Part shown: positions 17,229 to 25,933 of the stretch, piece after piece | Layout of the letters: every line of letters begins with the position of its first letter | Numbering within the stretch: the first letter of the stretch is position 1 | Assembly: GCA_040757205.1 (NCBI GenBank) | Contig: JBFLXL010000010.1 | Coordinates: forward strand, 17,712 to 81,711 | Length of the DNA stretch: 64,000 bases | Direction: 5' to 3' | From: Bacillota bacterium | GTDB lineage: Bacteria; Bacillota; Desulfotomaculia; Desulfotomaculales; Desulforudaceae | Notes under the pieces: generated by a model | What the model saw: the letters and a program-made list of their open reading frames with translations, nothing else | What the model was told of the DNA's origin: nothing | Databases searched by the model: none | Made by a program: the position numbers and the translations under genes

Positions 17229-19181
17229 TTAATCCCTCCCCCTTGCCGGCCGGCCCCTCTCCAGGAGGTTTAACTTTTCCGGTCCGGTGACCTTTGTTAC
17301 GGCGCGGTATTTATCCGGGCACATGTCAAAACACCCGCCGCACTTGAGGCACTTTTCCTGGATAATCACCGGCGCCGCCCGCCATTTGCCGGCGATTGCT
17401 TCCACCGGGCAGTTTTCCAGGCAGAGCCGGCAGGGTTCGGCGCATTTATCAGGATCAATCCAGTAGGCAATTAATTCTTTACACTGCAGAGCAGGGCAAC
17501 TTTTTTCAGCGAGGTGTGCTTCGTATTCCGAATGGAAGTAGCGCAGCGTGCTCAGCACCGGGTTGGGAGCGGTTTGGCCCAGGCCGCAGATGGAACCGGT
17601 CATAATTGCTTTGGCGATGCCTTCCAGCAAAGACAGGTCAGTTGGTTTGCCGCGTCCCCGGGTGATATCTTCCAGAATTTTTAGCATCTGATAAGTGCCT
17701 GCCCGGCAGGGCGCACACTGGCCGCAGGATTCGTTGACGGTGAACTCCAGAAAATACCTGGCCACATCCACCATGCAGGTATCCTGGTCCAAGACCACCA
17801 TGCCGCCGGAACCCATCATGGATCCCGCGCTCTTCAGGGAGTCGAAGTCCACCGGCATATCCAGCAGTTCTTTGGGCAGGCAGCCGCCGGAAGGACCGCC
17901 CGTTTGCACGGCCTTGAACTCCCGGCCGGTGGACGTCCCGCCGCCGATGTTGAAAATGATCTCCCGCAGTGTTATTCCCATGGGAACTTCGATCAGGCCG
18001 GTGTTTTTGGCCTTTCCGGTTAGGGCGAAAACGGCTGTTCCCTTGCTGGTTTCGGTCCCCATGGAAGCAAACCACTCCGGACCCCTGGTGATAATCTGGG
18101 GCACATAGGCGAATGATTTGACGTTATTCAACAGGGTGGGTCTGCCGCCGATGCCTTCTTCGGTTGTGCGGGGCCGGGGCATCACTTTGGGCATTCCCCG
18201 GAAGCCTTCGATGGAGCGGACCAGGGCCGTCGATTCGCCGCAGACAAAGGCGCCGGCACCCCGGAAGATCTCGAGGTCAAAGTTGAATCCGGTGCCCATG
18301 AGGTCCGGTCCCAGCACCCGGTGTTGCTTGGCCTGCGCAATGGCAATAATTAAGCGTTCCACCGCCAGCGGGTATTCTGCCCGGACATAGATATACCCGT
18401 GGCTGGCACCGACGGCGTAGGCGGCAATGGCCATCCCTTCCAGAACGGAGTGGGGATCTCCTTCCAGGACGGAGCGATCCATAAAGGCCCCCGGGTCGCC
18501 TTCATCGCCGTTGCAGACTATGTACTTCGGTTCCCCGCCGGCCCGGCGGGCGCTCGCCCACTTTCTTCCGGTGGGGAAACCGGCCCCGCCCCGGCCGCGC
18601 AGGCCCGAACGGGTGACGGCGTCAATTACTTCTTCCGGGGTGTACCGGGTGAGCACGTCGGCCAGCGCCTGGTATCCGCCGACGGCAAAGTACTCGCGGA
18701 TGTCTTCCGGGTTAATCAGGCCGCAGTAGGCGAGGACCACCCTTTTTTGGTGGCGGTAAAAAGGCACGTCCTCTTCCCGCAGGCTTTTGCTTCCGTCCGG
18801 GTTCTGGTAAAGCAGGCGCTCCACCACCGTATTCTTATCCAGCGCGGCGCTGATGATTTCCGAGACGTCGGCCGCCGTTACCTTCGTGTAAAAAACACCC
18901 TCCGGTTCAAACCGCACCAGGGGGCCTAACTGGCAAAAACCGTGGCAGCCGCTGTAGGCGGTGCCGACCTCGGTTTCCCGGCCTTCAAAAAGCAGCTCCA
19001 CGTCGGACGGCGAGCCTCTTTCTCTAAGCAAGCGCCCAAACTCCCGGTAAACTTCCAGGGCGCCGCCAAGAACGCAACCGGTGCCGGCACACACCAAAAA
19101 CCGGTATTTTTGTCGCGCAAAAGCGCTTTCACATACTTTTCGGACCTCCGCCAGCTGAGCTGGGGAGTGGACCTGTAGCAT
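17229..19181 (-). CDS. NuoF/HydB-like NADH-binding diaphorase subunit
   Basis: 650 residues from an ATG at 19181 (RBS AAGGAGG); 16 more codons upstream are open but lack an RBS. Domains: thioredoxin-like [2Fe-2S] (VCAGTGCVLGG ... CHGFCQLGP, 1-120), the FMN/NADH domain with GLRGRGGAGFPTGRKW and CNGDEGDPGAFMDR, an SLBB domain, the NuoF C-terminal [4Fe-4S] (ESCGQCAPCRAGT), and a C-terminal double-cluster ferredoxin. The first of those two clusters is spaced C-x3-C-x2-C-x3-C (CAEPCRLCLENC), slightly unlike the normal spacing. Similar subunits occur in bifurcating hydrogenases and NADH-dependent formate dehydrogenases. No hydrogenase catalytic subunit is nearby. Confidence 0.93.
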   Translation of the reverse strand: MLQVHSPAQLAEVRKVCESAFARQKYRFLVCAGTGCVLGGALEVYREFGRLLRERGSPSDVELLFEGRETEVGTAYSGCHGFCQLGPLVRFEPEGVFYTKVTAADVSEIISAALDKNTVVERLLYQNPDGSKSLREEDVPFYRHQKRVVLAYCGLINPEDIREYFAVGGYQALADVLTRYTPEEVIDAVTRSGLRGRGGAGFPTGRKWASARRAGGEPKYIVCNGDEGDPGAFMDRSVLEGDPHSVLEGMAIAAYAVGASHGYIYVRAEYPLAVERLIIAIAQAKQHRVLGPDLMGTGFNFDLEIFRGAGAFVCGESTALVRSIEGFRGMPKVMPRPRTTEEGIGGRPTLLNNVKSFAYVPQIITRGPEWFASMGTETSKGTAVFALTGKAKNTGLIEVPMGITLREIIFNIGGGTSTGREFKAVQTGGPSGGCLPKELLDMPVDFDSLKSAGSMMGSGGMVVLDQDTCMVDVARYFLEFTVNESCGQCAPCRAGTYQMLKILEDITRGRGKPTDLSLLEGIAKAIMTGSICGLGQTAPNPVLSTLRYFHSEYEAHLAEKSCPALQCKELIAYWIDPDKCAEPCRLCLENCPVEAIAGKWRAAPVIIQEKCLKCGGCFDMCPDKYRAVTKVTGPEKLNLLERGRPARGRD

Positions 19182-19339
19182 TATCCTCTGCCTCCTTGAA
19201 GTCACCGGACAACACTGAAAATGCACCACAGAGACACGGAGAACACAAAAGATGCGATTGAGCAGGGAGGATACCAGGATTTCTCTATAGTCCCCTCTGC
19301 CCCCGTGTTGAATTGGAATGGAGCCGGTCCCTCTCTCTT
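19182..19339. other. Gap between NuoF-like and DUF166-NuoE genes with an interspersed-repeat fragment
   Basis: At about 19220-19248 it holds ACCACAGAGACACGGAGAAC, which resembles a repeat found dispersed in many anaerobe genomes (from memory). A GGAGCCGGTCCC piece near 19320 resembles the right arm of the REP-like repeat at 28672-28743. No gene seen. Confidence 0.3.
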
Positions 19340-20467
19340 TTACCCCACTGTGCTTCTTGCTTTCCCAGGCGTCATTTCCCCGTATACTTCCTTACCCACA
19401 ACAACCACGGGCGCCAGGGCGCACGCGCCGACACAAGCCACTCGTTCCAGGCTGTACTCGTAATCCGGAGTGGTTTCCCCGTGGCCGACGCCCAGTTGCC
19501 GTTCAAACTCTTCCAGCACCCGGGTGGCCCCCTTTACGTGGCAGGCGGTACCGCAGCACACCTTGATCTGGTTCCTGCCCCGCCGGAGGAAATAAAACTG
19601 GTCGTAAAAGGTCGCCACCCCGTAAACGTGGCTTTCGGGCAACTGGACAAAACGGGCGATCTCCCGCATGGCCGCCTCGGGCAGGTAGCCGAACACCTCC
19701 TGGGTATCTTGGAGAATCGGGACCAGCTCGCAGCCATGCCCTCTGTAACGGAGGAGGGCGTTTTTCAGCCCCGCGTCGAGATCTTCCTTTAGGGCTTCTT
19801 CCACCGCCGTTTTGGTCATCAACCCCGCTTGGTGCATCAGGGTATCCCCAATCTCCTGATCATGGGCCATGGTCGCCACGCAAGGGTGGGCATGGTGAAG
19901 AAGTCCGGCCTGCTCACAAGCGTCCTTGACGTGCGCCCCCACCAGGTTTTCGGCCACGTATCTGGTGTTGCCGCAGGGAGCATCCCGCAGGACCTTCACC
20001 GCGGCGACCTTGTCTTTATCCAGGATGATCTCCACTTTCGGCCGGCCGAAGTGGCGGGCGAAGGCCTGGATTTGGGGACTGGTGCTGTCCTCCTCGGTAA
20101 GAGCGCAGAAAACCAGCGGATGCACCATGGCAATTTCTTTTTGCGCCAATTTCTTCTTGATCTGCCTGGCCAGTCCGGAAGGAAGGTAGGCCTTGTTGTC
20201 GATGGGGGCGATCACCGCCCCGGCCCCCGTCATTTCGGCCAAATGGGGAGCCATCTCGGCCACCACCGGATCTTCCTGAAGCATCAGCAGGAGATCGCAT
20301 CCCGGCAGGTTGGGAGGTAGAAAGTCCTCCGGCGCATCGTCGATCCCGATGGCGAGCTTTTCCGGGAAGACGTGGTGGTTTATCTCCCAACCGCGCGGGG
20401 CGTATCGGGTCATGGCCTCGACGTACCGGCGGCCGTAATCGCCCTGAATGATCAGTAAGATTCGCAT
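19340..20467 (-). CDS. DUF166 - NuoE fusion protein
   Basis: 375 residues from the ATG at 20467, which overlaps the cooC end by 16 bases; 35 more codons upstream are open but lie inside cooC. The first 230 or so residues (MRILLIIQGDYGRRYVEAM, FLPPNLPGCDLLLMLQEDP, VLRDAPCGNTRYVAENLVG, HPCVATMAHDQEIGDTLMHQ) match, to my recognition, the DUF166 family known mainly from methanogenic archaea. The rest is a NuoE-type thioredoxin-fold [2Fe-2S] subunit: helical LVPILQDTQEVFGYLPEAAM, then cysteines in VCCGTACHVKG and VACVGACALAP. NuoE normally partners NuoF, encoded next. I know of no standard annotation for this fusion; the DUF166 part may dock the diaphorase to CODH/ACS. Confidence 0.75.
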   Translation of the reverse strand: MRILLIIQGDYGRRYVEAMTRYAPRGWEINHHVFPEKLAIGIDDAPEDFLPPNLPGCDLLLMLQEDPVVAEMAPHLAEMTGAGAVIAPIDNKAYLPSGLARQIKKKLAQKEIAMVHPLVFCALTEEDSTSPQIQAFARHFGRPKVEIILDKDKVAAVKVLRDAPCGNTRYVAENLVGAHVKDACEQAGLLHHAHPCVATMAHDQEIGDTLMHQAGLMTKTAVEEALKEDLDAGLKNALLRYRGHGCELVPILQDTQEVFGYLPEAAMREIARFVQLPESHVYGVATFYDQFYFLRRGRNQIKVCCGTACHVKGATRVLEEFERQLGVGHGETTPDYEYSLERVACVGACALAPVVVVGKEVYGEMTPGKARSTVG

Positions 20468-21231
20468 ATTTCTCCGCACCCGCCTTCTAAAATTTTCTTC
20501 TTGAGCGCCTCCACCTCGGACTGCAACTTCTCCCCGGCTTTGATGTCCTTTTCTCGCATGGCGTTTTCCCAAATGCTTTCGTCGTAGCCGACAAAGCCCA
20601 ACAACTCCCCGTTTTGGAAGCTCTCGTCAATGAATTTGCGTTCCCTTTCGGAGCGGATCTTATTGCCGATGCTTCTTATTTTTTTTATCCCTAGATCCTC
20701 GGCCATTTTCCGGATGTGACGGGCGGTGTTGATGCTGTTTAGGCTCGGTTCCACCACCACCAGCATTAAGTCCACGCCTCCGGCGGTGCCGCGGGTAAGA
20801 TGCTCGATGCCCGCTCCCATGTCCATAATGACCACTTCGCCCTGATCTAAAAGCAGGGAGGAAACCAGCGCGCGCAAGAAGGTATTTTCCCGGCAGTAAC
20901 ATTCAGAGTTGCCCTTTTTTACCTCCCCCATGCGCAGAAACCGGATGTTTCCAAGGCGAATGGCATGGTTTTCGACCACGTCGTCCACCCGGGGGTTTAA
21001 GCGATAAACGTGTCCGCCGCCACTCCTCGCCCTGATCAATTCCTTCATTTCCGCCACGGGCTTAAGCCGGGCGGCAACCTCTCCGGGAACGCCGATGGCT
21101 GCAGCCAGGCAGGCGTCCGGGTCCCCGTCTATCGCCCAGACCAGCCGGTGGGTGCGGGCAAAGGATTTTATCAACGCGGCGGCGATGGTCGTTTTTCCTA
21201 CCCCGCCCTTCCCGGAAACCGCCAGTTTCAT
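20452..21231 (-). CDS. cooC: CooC/AcsF-type nickel-insertion ATPase for CODH/ACS
   Basis: 259 residues from the ATG at 21231 (RBS AAGAGGTG); an in-frame ATG 45 bases upstream directly after the cdhB stop is an alternative. Deviant Walker A SGKGGVGKTTIAAALIKSF, switch motif VVIMDMGAGIEHLTRG, and the nickel-binding CxC motif in NSECYCRENTFL. In the family it loads nickel into CODH and/or ACS. Placed right after cdhA-cdhB. Confidence 0.95.
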   Translation of the reverse strand: MKLAVSGKGGVGKTTIAAALIKSFARTHRLVWAIDGDPDACLAAAIGVPGEVAARLKPVAEMKELIRARSGGGHVYRLNPRVDDVVENHAIRLGNIRFLRMGEVKKGNSECYCRENTFLRALVSSLLLDQGEVVIMDMGAGIEHLTRGTAGGVDLMLVVVEPSLNSINTARHIRKMAEDLGIKKIRSIGNKIRSERERKFIDESFQNGELLGFVGYDESIWENAMREKDIKAGEKLQSEVEALKKKILEGGCGEICESY

Positions 21232-21276
21232 TTGCGCACCTCTTGACTGCTTGTCGGCCGGGAATCCCCGGCTCAT

Positions 21277-21831
21277 TTAATAAAGGCCTCTTATGATCCC
21301 CTCAAGGTACTCCCGCCACTTTTCCATTCTCGGGATTACCGGCGCGGTGTAATCCGCATTGGGGTGGCCGCGCCGGCAAACAGCGAAGGTTTTCAGATGG
21401 GGCGCAAAGTGCTTTAAGGTGGCCAGGCCGCGTTCGGCCAGATCACATCTGACGCCGGTGAAAAGAACCAAGTCGTGCGAACCGCGTCCCCTAACCCCCT
21501 GCCAGTCCGGCATTTTCAGAAAGTGGATGATTTCGATGATGTCGTAAACACAGTCCGGTCTTTTCCCGAACTCCAGCATCTTTTTCTTCACGTGTGCCGT
21601 GGCGCAGGTGAGAATGTTGTTTGCCCTGACGATTTCTAACACGTATTCGAGCAAAAGCTTTTCCCCGACTTCGGAGGTGATGGTCTCCGGCCCCAGAATG
21701 TATAACGGGTTCCTGGCCCGGTCGATAATCTCGGCCGCCTCAACCGGGTCCGAAACAACCCGGGCGGCCTTTGTTCCGGTTAACGTGTTCACCGTGTAGT
21801 ACGGAACAAATAGAAATTCTCCCTCAGGCAT
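21277..21831 (-). CDS. cdhB: CO dehydrogenase/acetyl-CoA synthase epsilon subunit
   Basis: 184 residues. The Rossmann-like epsilon family is recognised from AEIIDRARNPLYILGPET, LTCATAHVKKKMLE and HDLVLFTGVRCDLAERGLATLKHFAPHLK (two segments). In methanogen ACDS complexes this subunit binds CdhA; bacterial CooS/AcsB systems normally lack it. It follows cdhA by about 75 bases and abuts cooC. A distant paralogue accompanies fdhA at 813-1457. Confidence 0.9.
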   Translation of the reverse strand: MPEGEFLFVPYYTVNTLTGTKAARVVSDPVEAAEIIDRARNPLYILGPETITSEVGEKLLLEYVLEIVRANNILTCATAHVKKKMLEFGKRPDCVYDIIEIIHFLKMPDWQGVRGRGSHDLVLFTGVRCDLAERGLATLKHFAPHLKTFAVCRRGHPNADYTAPVIPRMEKWREYLEGIIRGLY

Positions 21832-21905
21832 TCTTGGCGCCCTCCCCTCACAGGTGATGCTCTTTACAAAATAATTTTTTTGTGCTGGAAAATAGTAGGA
21901 GCTGC

Positions 21906-24203
21906 CTACCTTAGCGTGGCCGAAACGGGCACCTTCGTTTCGTAAGTGCCGATGATGGTCGGCAGGGACAAAGCCGGCTTCGGCTGCCAGCCGACTGCTT
22001 TTAAGTAAGCCAGCACCTCTTTTTTGTAAACCAGGGGCACATCCCGTTCGGTGCGGACGAAGTTTTGCAGGTCGTCAGGAAGCGTACCCAAATGTTCTTT
22101 ATAAACGGAGATATACTGATGCAGTTTGATCGCCCGGCCGGGAGAAGTGTCGTTTCGCCGCATGCAAAGCTTGATCATAGTGGGCAGAGCCCTTTCCCTG
22201 GTTTCCACGACGATGGCCATGTGCTCCGGGGTGGGCTCCCGGGTATCGACCAACTGCTCGGTCCGGCCGTCGATAACCGTCCAGTCGTCGTATTCCTTCT
22301 TGCTCATAAAGAGCCTTCTGTATTTGGCCCCGTGGGGACCAAGCAAAAGGGGAATCCCCCACCGTATGGCGCCCGTGCCGATGGCCAGGGCCTTCTGGGA
22401 ATAGGGACCCCAAACCACGGCACAGGCACCCACCCGGTTGAGGATGTAGTCGGCAATCAATTCAAAATTGGCCCGGCCGGGCAAAGCGGCGAAGATGTTG
22501 GCGATCTTGATGGCGGCACCGACCACGTGCGCGTTGGAGACGCAGGAACCCACGTTGAGGACGCCGCCGGCGTCGAATGAAGGCGGGTACTTTTCGTAAA
22601 TGGTCTTTCCATCGGCGTCTTTGTACATTCCCGCCGCCATTGCCGCGCATCCGGAAAGGCAGACGATGTACTTGCGGCGCGCCAGCTCCTCCGCCATCCA
22701 GGCCACGTCGCCAACGTCCGGATAATTGGAACACCCGGCAAACAGCACCACCCCCGGGATGGTACCCAAAACGATGGGGGAACCCACTTTTCTTATTTCC
22801 ACGTCGTGGATCGGCCCCCGACCGACCCGCACTTTGTATTTCTCCGCTCCAGCCGCCGCCGCCATTAACTTTAGGATGGGAAGATTAAAATCGCAGGCGG
22901 CTTCACATTTCCCGCAACCGGTGCACTTCCTGAACAGATCGGCAAGCGGTTCCAGATTCCCTTCGCCGGCCTGGCTGACCGCCGTGCCGACCGGTAGCAG
23001 GTTGGCGCAGTTTTGATTGCACTTCTCGCACTTTTTTCGGCACCTGCCGGCGATCTCGACGGCCTGCTCGGGGGTAAGAATGGTTTTTTTGCGCGTCGGC
23101 GCCAAGGCCAGTGCCGCCTCTACCGCCGCTTGCGCCGCCTTGTCGGGGTCTAAAACCAGGACCTGTTTCTTTTCCCCGGCAATCATTTTTACAATCTCGC
23201 CGGTCTCTTTTTCGGTGACGTTGTCCAGACCGTAGCAGATTTTGTCCGACCAGGCGATGAGCGCCGCGCCTGTTTCTTTGGCGAGGGCCGGAATATCGGT
23301 CAGCACGCATTGCTCATCGGCCACAATCACGTCGGCGATGCCGGTTTTTAGAAAAAAGCGCTGCTGCGCCAGCGGGCCGACCACCTTCGCGCCCTCGTTG
23401 TACCGGGTGGTGTCCAGCGCCGTACAACAGATTCCGGCCAGTTCCACCTTGTCCAAAAGGTTTTTTCGCCGCAGGTAATCGGTCATACTGTTGGCGGCCG
23501 CGGCGTTGTGGCCCACCAGAAGGATCACCGGCTTCGTGCGGTCAATGGTGCCCCACCCCAGCTCGACCAGCGGTGTTTCAACCACCGACGTCGGGTAGTT
23601 AAACCCGGTGATTTGGGCGATGTCGCAGGCCTCCAAGGCGACGTGGTCCAGCATTCCGCAGTGGAAGGCCTTAGACTCGTAGTCCAGATTGCTTCCTTCC
23701 TGTCCGGTATGGGTGGCGGCAACCAGATGGATAAGTTCCCTTTCCACATATTCAACGGCCCGGCGCAGGTCGCCGAGGGTTTTCGGCTTTAAACCGAGCA
23801 CGGTCCTGATGATCGGCGCTTCCACATTGACTTGGTCCCCCAAATCAAGCGGATGATTTTCGCCGTGCTTTTCAATAAGGTGCTCGATCAGGTGGCGCCC
23901 GTGCGCCCCATGGGCGGCGGCGCCCATCAAGCAGGAGATCAAGATCATCCTGGCCTGCTGGGTGGCCATGTCGATGCCGCAGGCACCTTTGCGGTCCAGC
24001 GTCAAGTCGCACTTGCCGAAATTGCATAAACAGCAGAGATCGCAAAACGGTGCATAAAAGGGCCGGTAAGTTTTCATCAAGCGAAAGTCCCAGTTGCGCA
24101 AGTCAGTCACCAGGGGCAGCGGTGTATGGCCTACGGCTTCCCAGGGTTCTTCGGCCCTGATGATTCCGTTGATTTTTTCTCTAAATTTTTCTGTTTTGCT
24201 CAT
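21906..24203 (-). CDS. cdhA: CO dehydrogenase catalytic subunit, archaeal CdhA type
   Basis: 765 residues; bacterial CooS/AcsA is about 630-675. Interconverts CO2 and CO at a Ni-Fe-S C-cluster. N-terminal CDLCCLCNFGKC provides the D/B clusters; C-cluster ligands are suggested by HCGMLDHVALEACD, GICCTALDTTRY, DEQCVLTDI, NVGSCVSNAH and CLSGCAAMAAGM. The extra length comes from a ferredoxin-like insertion near residues 395-445 (CRKKCEKCNQNC, CTGCGKCEAACDF), typical of archaeal CdhA. RBS GGGCAGGAG before ATG. It heads a long operon; a shared dyad motif lies about 225-260 bases upstream. Confidence 0.95.
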   Translation of the reverse strand: MSKTEKFREKINGIIRAEEPWEAVGHTPLPLVTDLRNWDFRLMKTYRPFYAPFCDLCCLCNFGKCDLTLDRKGACGIDMATQQARMILISCLMGAAAHGAHGRHLIEHLIEKHGENHPLDLGDQVNVEAPIIRTVLGLKPKTLGDLRRAVEYVERELIHLVAATHTGQEGSNLDYESKAFHCGMLDHVALEACDIAQITGFNYPTSVVETPLVELGWGTIDRTKPVILLVGHNAAAANSMTDYLRRKNLLDKVELAGICCTALDTTRYNEGAKVVGPLAQQRFFLKTGIADVIVADEQCVLTDIPALAKETGAALIAWSDKICYGLDNVTEKETGEIVKMIAGEKKQVLVLDPDKAAQAAVEAALALAPTRKKTILTPEQAVEIAGRCRKKCEKCNQNCANLLPVGTAVSQAGEGNLEPLADLFRKCTGCGKCEAACDFNLPILKLMAAAAGAEKYKVRVGRGPIHDVEIRKVGSPIVLGTIPGVVLFAGCSNYPDVGDVAWMAEELARRKYIVCLSGCAAMAAGMYKDADGKTIYEKYPPSFDAGGVLNVGSCVSNAHVVGAAIKIANIFAALPGRANFELIADYILNRVGACAVVWGPYSQKALAIGTGAIRWGIPLLLGPHGAKYRRLFMSKKEYDDWTVIDGRTEQLVDTREPTPEHMAIVVETRERALPTMIKLCMRRNDTSPGRAIKLHQYISVYKEHLGTLPDDLQNFVRTERDVPLVYKKEVLAYLKAVGWQPKPALSLPTIIGTYETKVPVSATLR

Positions 24204-24678
24204 TGCTTACTCCTGCCCTGAAAATAGTTGTTCCGGTCAAGCACAAAACTGTCTCCAACGGCATGGAGCAAGGAAAATTGCCCTTCTTGCCGTTACTTTC
24301 GACCGATAATTGTTTGTGTTTATTTCTTTCGCCGCCCTGTTTGTATTCAGAAGGTACCGGTTCGCCAACCACCTCTTTCACCGGGGGATGTCACCCAGTA
24401 TAAAGGAGAACCGGTTTCCATACACCGGTTGGACTGTGAATTGCCTATTAAGCCGGGTGTACGGCAGTTAAACCGGATTAGGTACTGCCTCCGTGCGTGA
24501 TCAGGAACAATTCAGGAGGTTTTTTCGACCGCTTGGCCCATCAAATGGTGGCACAAGGTTGGTACATCCACGCCTTAGCCGCGATACGCTTCCAGGAATG
24601 TCGCCCCAGCAGGTATGGCCATTTTTTTCCCGTCCACCGAAAGACAAATCGTCTGCATTCCTTGTTTCCGAAATTAGG
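24204..24678. promoter_or_regulatory. cdhA upstream region with operator-like motif at 24427-24463
   Basis: 475 bases between folD and cdhA without a gene. The plus-strand segment 24427-24463, core GGACTGTGAATTGCCTATTA, aligns with 9437-9473 upstream of mvhD at about 25 of 33 positions. It keeps a one-mismatch dyad GCCTA-T-TAAGC. ACCGGTT occurs repeatedly around it (24356, 24411, 24425). Both copies are in the same orientation relative to the genes they precede, so a shared transcription-factor site is likely; which factor is unknown. Confidence 0.55.
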
Positions 24679-25569
24679 TCATATGCCGGTGCCAGTGGCA
24701 TCTCCACTCCCCTCCGGCAAACCGGCGAGACGCCAGGCCGCTTCGACGGTGTTGGCGAGGAGCATGGCCACCGTCATGGGTCCGACACCCCCGGGCACCG
24801 GGGTGATGAATCCGGCCTTGGGCTGCACCGAGGCAAAGTCCACGTCGCCCACCAAACGGCCGTCCAGCCGATTGATCCCCACATCGACCACCACCGCCCC
24901 CTCCTTGACCATGTTCCCCGTGATCATCTGGGGCCGGCCCACGGCCACCACGAGAATGTCGCCGCCCAAGGTCACGGCGGCCAGGTCCGGCGTCCGCGAA
25001 TGGCACACCGTCACCGTGGCGTGGCGCTCCAGGAGCAACAGCGCCACCGGTTTGCCGACGATGTTGCTGCGGCCGACGACCACGGCGTGCTTTCCGGCAA
25101 TGGAAACGCCCGACCGCTCCAGGAGCGTGATGATCCCCCGCGGTGTGCATGGAATCATGCCGGCCTCGCCGGTGACCAGGCGGCCGACATTCAGGGGGTG
25201 AAACCCGTCGGCGTCCTTCTCGGGCCGGATGGCTTCCATAAGCATGCGGGCGTCGAGGTGCGGCGGCAGGGGAAGCTGTACCAGAATGCCGTGAATGTCG
25301 ATTCTCTCGTTCAGCTGCTCAAGCAGGCGGCGCACCGCCGCCTCCGGCACCGAGGCTTCCAGACGGTATACCTCGGAGTCGATACCCACCTCCCGGCAGG
25401 CGGCTTCCTTGTTCCGCACGTACGTCTGCGACGCCGGGTTGTCCCCGACCAGGACCACCGCCAGGCCGGGAGGGTGTCCGTACCTTTCCCTGAAGGCCTC
25501 CGCCTCACGGGCGGCCTCGGCCTTCACCCGGCCCGCAACCGCCTTGCCGTCAAGGATCCGTGGTTCCAT
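24679..25569 (-). CDS. folD: Bifunctional methylene-THF dehydrogenase / methenyl-THF cyclohydrolase
   Basis: 296 residues. Catalyses the two middle steps of the methyl branch. Family motifs: [21 protein letters not shown] with catalytic Lys, [53 protein letters not shown] (NAD(P) binding) and [29 protein letters not shown] before ATG. Lies upstream of the cdhA unit and downstream of the pyr operon terminator. Confidence 0.97.
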   Translation of the reverse strand: MEPRILDGKAVAGRVKAEAAREAEAFRERYGHPPGLAVVLVGDNPASQTYVRNKEAACREVGIDSEVYRLEASVPEAAVRRLLEQLNERIDIHGILVQLPLPPHLDARMLMEAIRPEKDADGFHPLNVGRLVTGEAGMIPCTPRGIITLLERSGVSIAGKHAVVVGRSNIVGKPVALLLLERHATVTVCHSRTPDLAAVTLGGDILVVAVGRPQMITGNMVKEGAVVVDVGINRLDGRLVGDVDFASVQPKAGFITPVPGGVGPMTVAMLLANTVEAAWRLAGLPEGSGDATGTGI

Positions 25570-25691
25570 CCCGACAGCACCTCCTTAAAATAAAAAAGTG
25601 GCTGGAGCAATGTGATTTGCGGGTGAGAATCATCCGCAACAGAATTAAAGGTCTATGTCAATAATTTTTGCGGGGGAGGAGGGGGAGGGGC

Positions 25692-25723
25692 AATAAAAAC
25701 GCCGCCAGTTGTAGACTGGCAGC
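25692..25723 (-). terminator. Intrinsic terminator of the pyrimidine operon
   Basis: On the minus strand GCTGCCAGT-CTACA-ACTGGCGGC forms a 9-bp stem (one G-T pair) followed by GTTTTTATT. It is about 70 bases beyond the small ORF that follows pyrF. Confidence 0.85.
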
Positions 25724-25794
25724 GACGGGTTGCCGGTTAACCGTCTCCGGAAGTCGGAAAAGCCCTGTTAATTATTCAGCAGCACACAGCGGCG

Positions 25795-25923
25795 CTAATC
25801 CGATCTGCACTTGCGGGCTGCTTTGGCCCGGAACCGTTCTTGGACCGCATCTCCGGTCAGTTCCCGCAGGGCGTCGGCGGCGACCCAACGGGCGTTCTTG
25901 CTCTTCCTAACCGGCCAGAACAT
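25795..25923 (-). CDS. Small 42-residue basic protein downstream of pyrF
   Basis: Starts MFWPVRKSKNARWVAAD, continues ALRELTGDAVQERFRAKAAR and ends KCRSD. It has an ideal RBS (AAGGAGACATTT then ATG) beginning in the pyrF stop codon, and the pyr terminator follows it. Strongly basic with a predicted short helix; no family recognised. Coupling to pyrF and good RBS support expression. Confidence 0.55.
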   Translation of the reverse strand: MFWPVRKSKNARWVAADALRELTGDAVQERFRAKAARKCRSD

Positions 25924-25933
25924 AAATGTCTCC

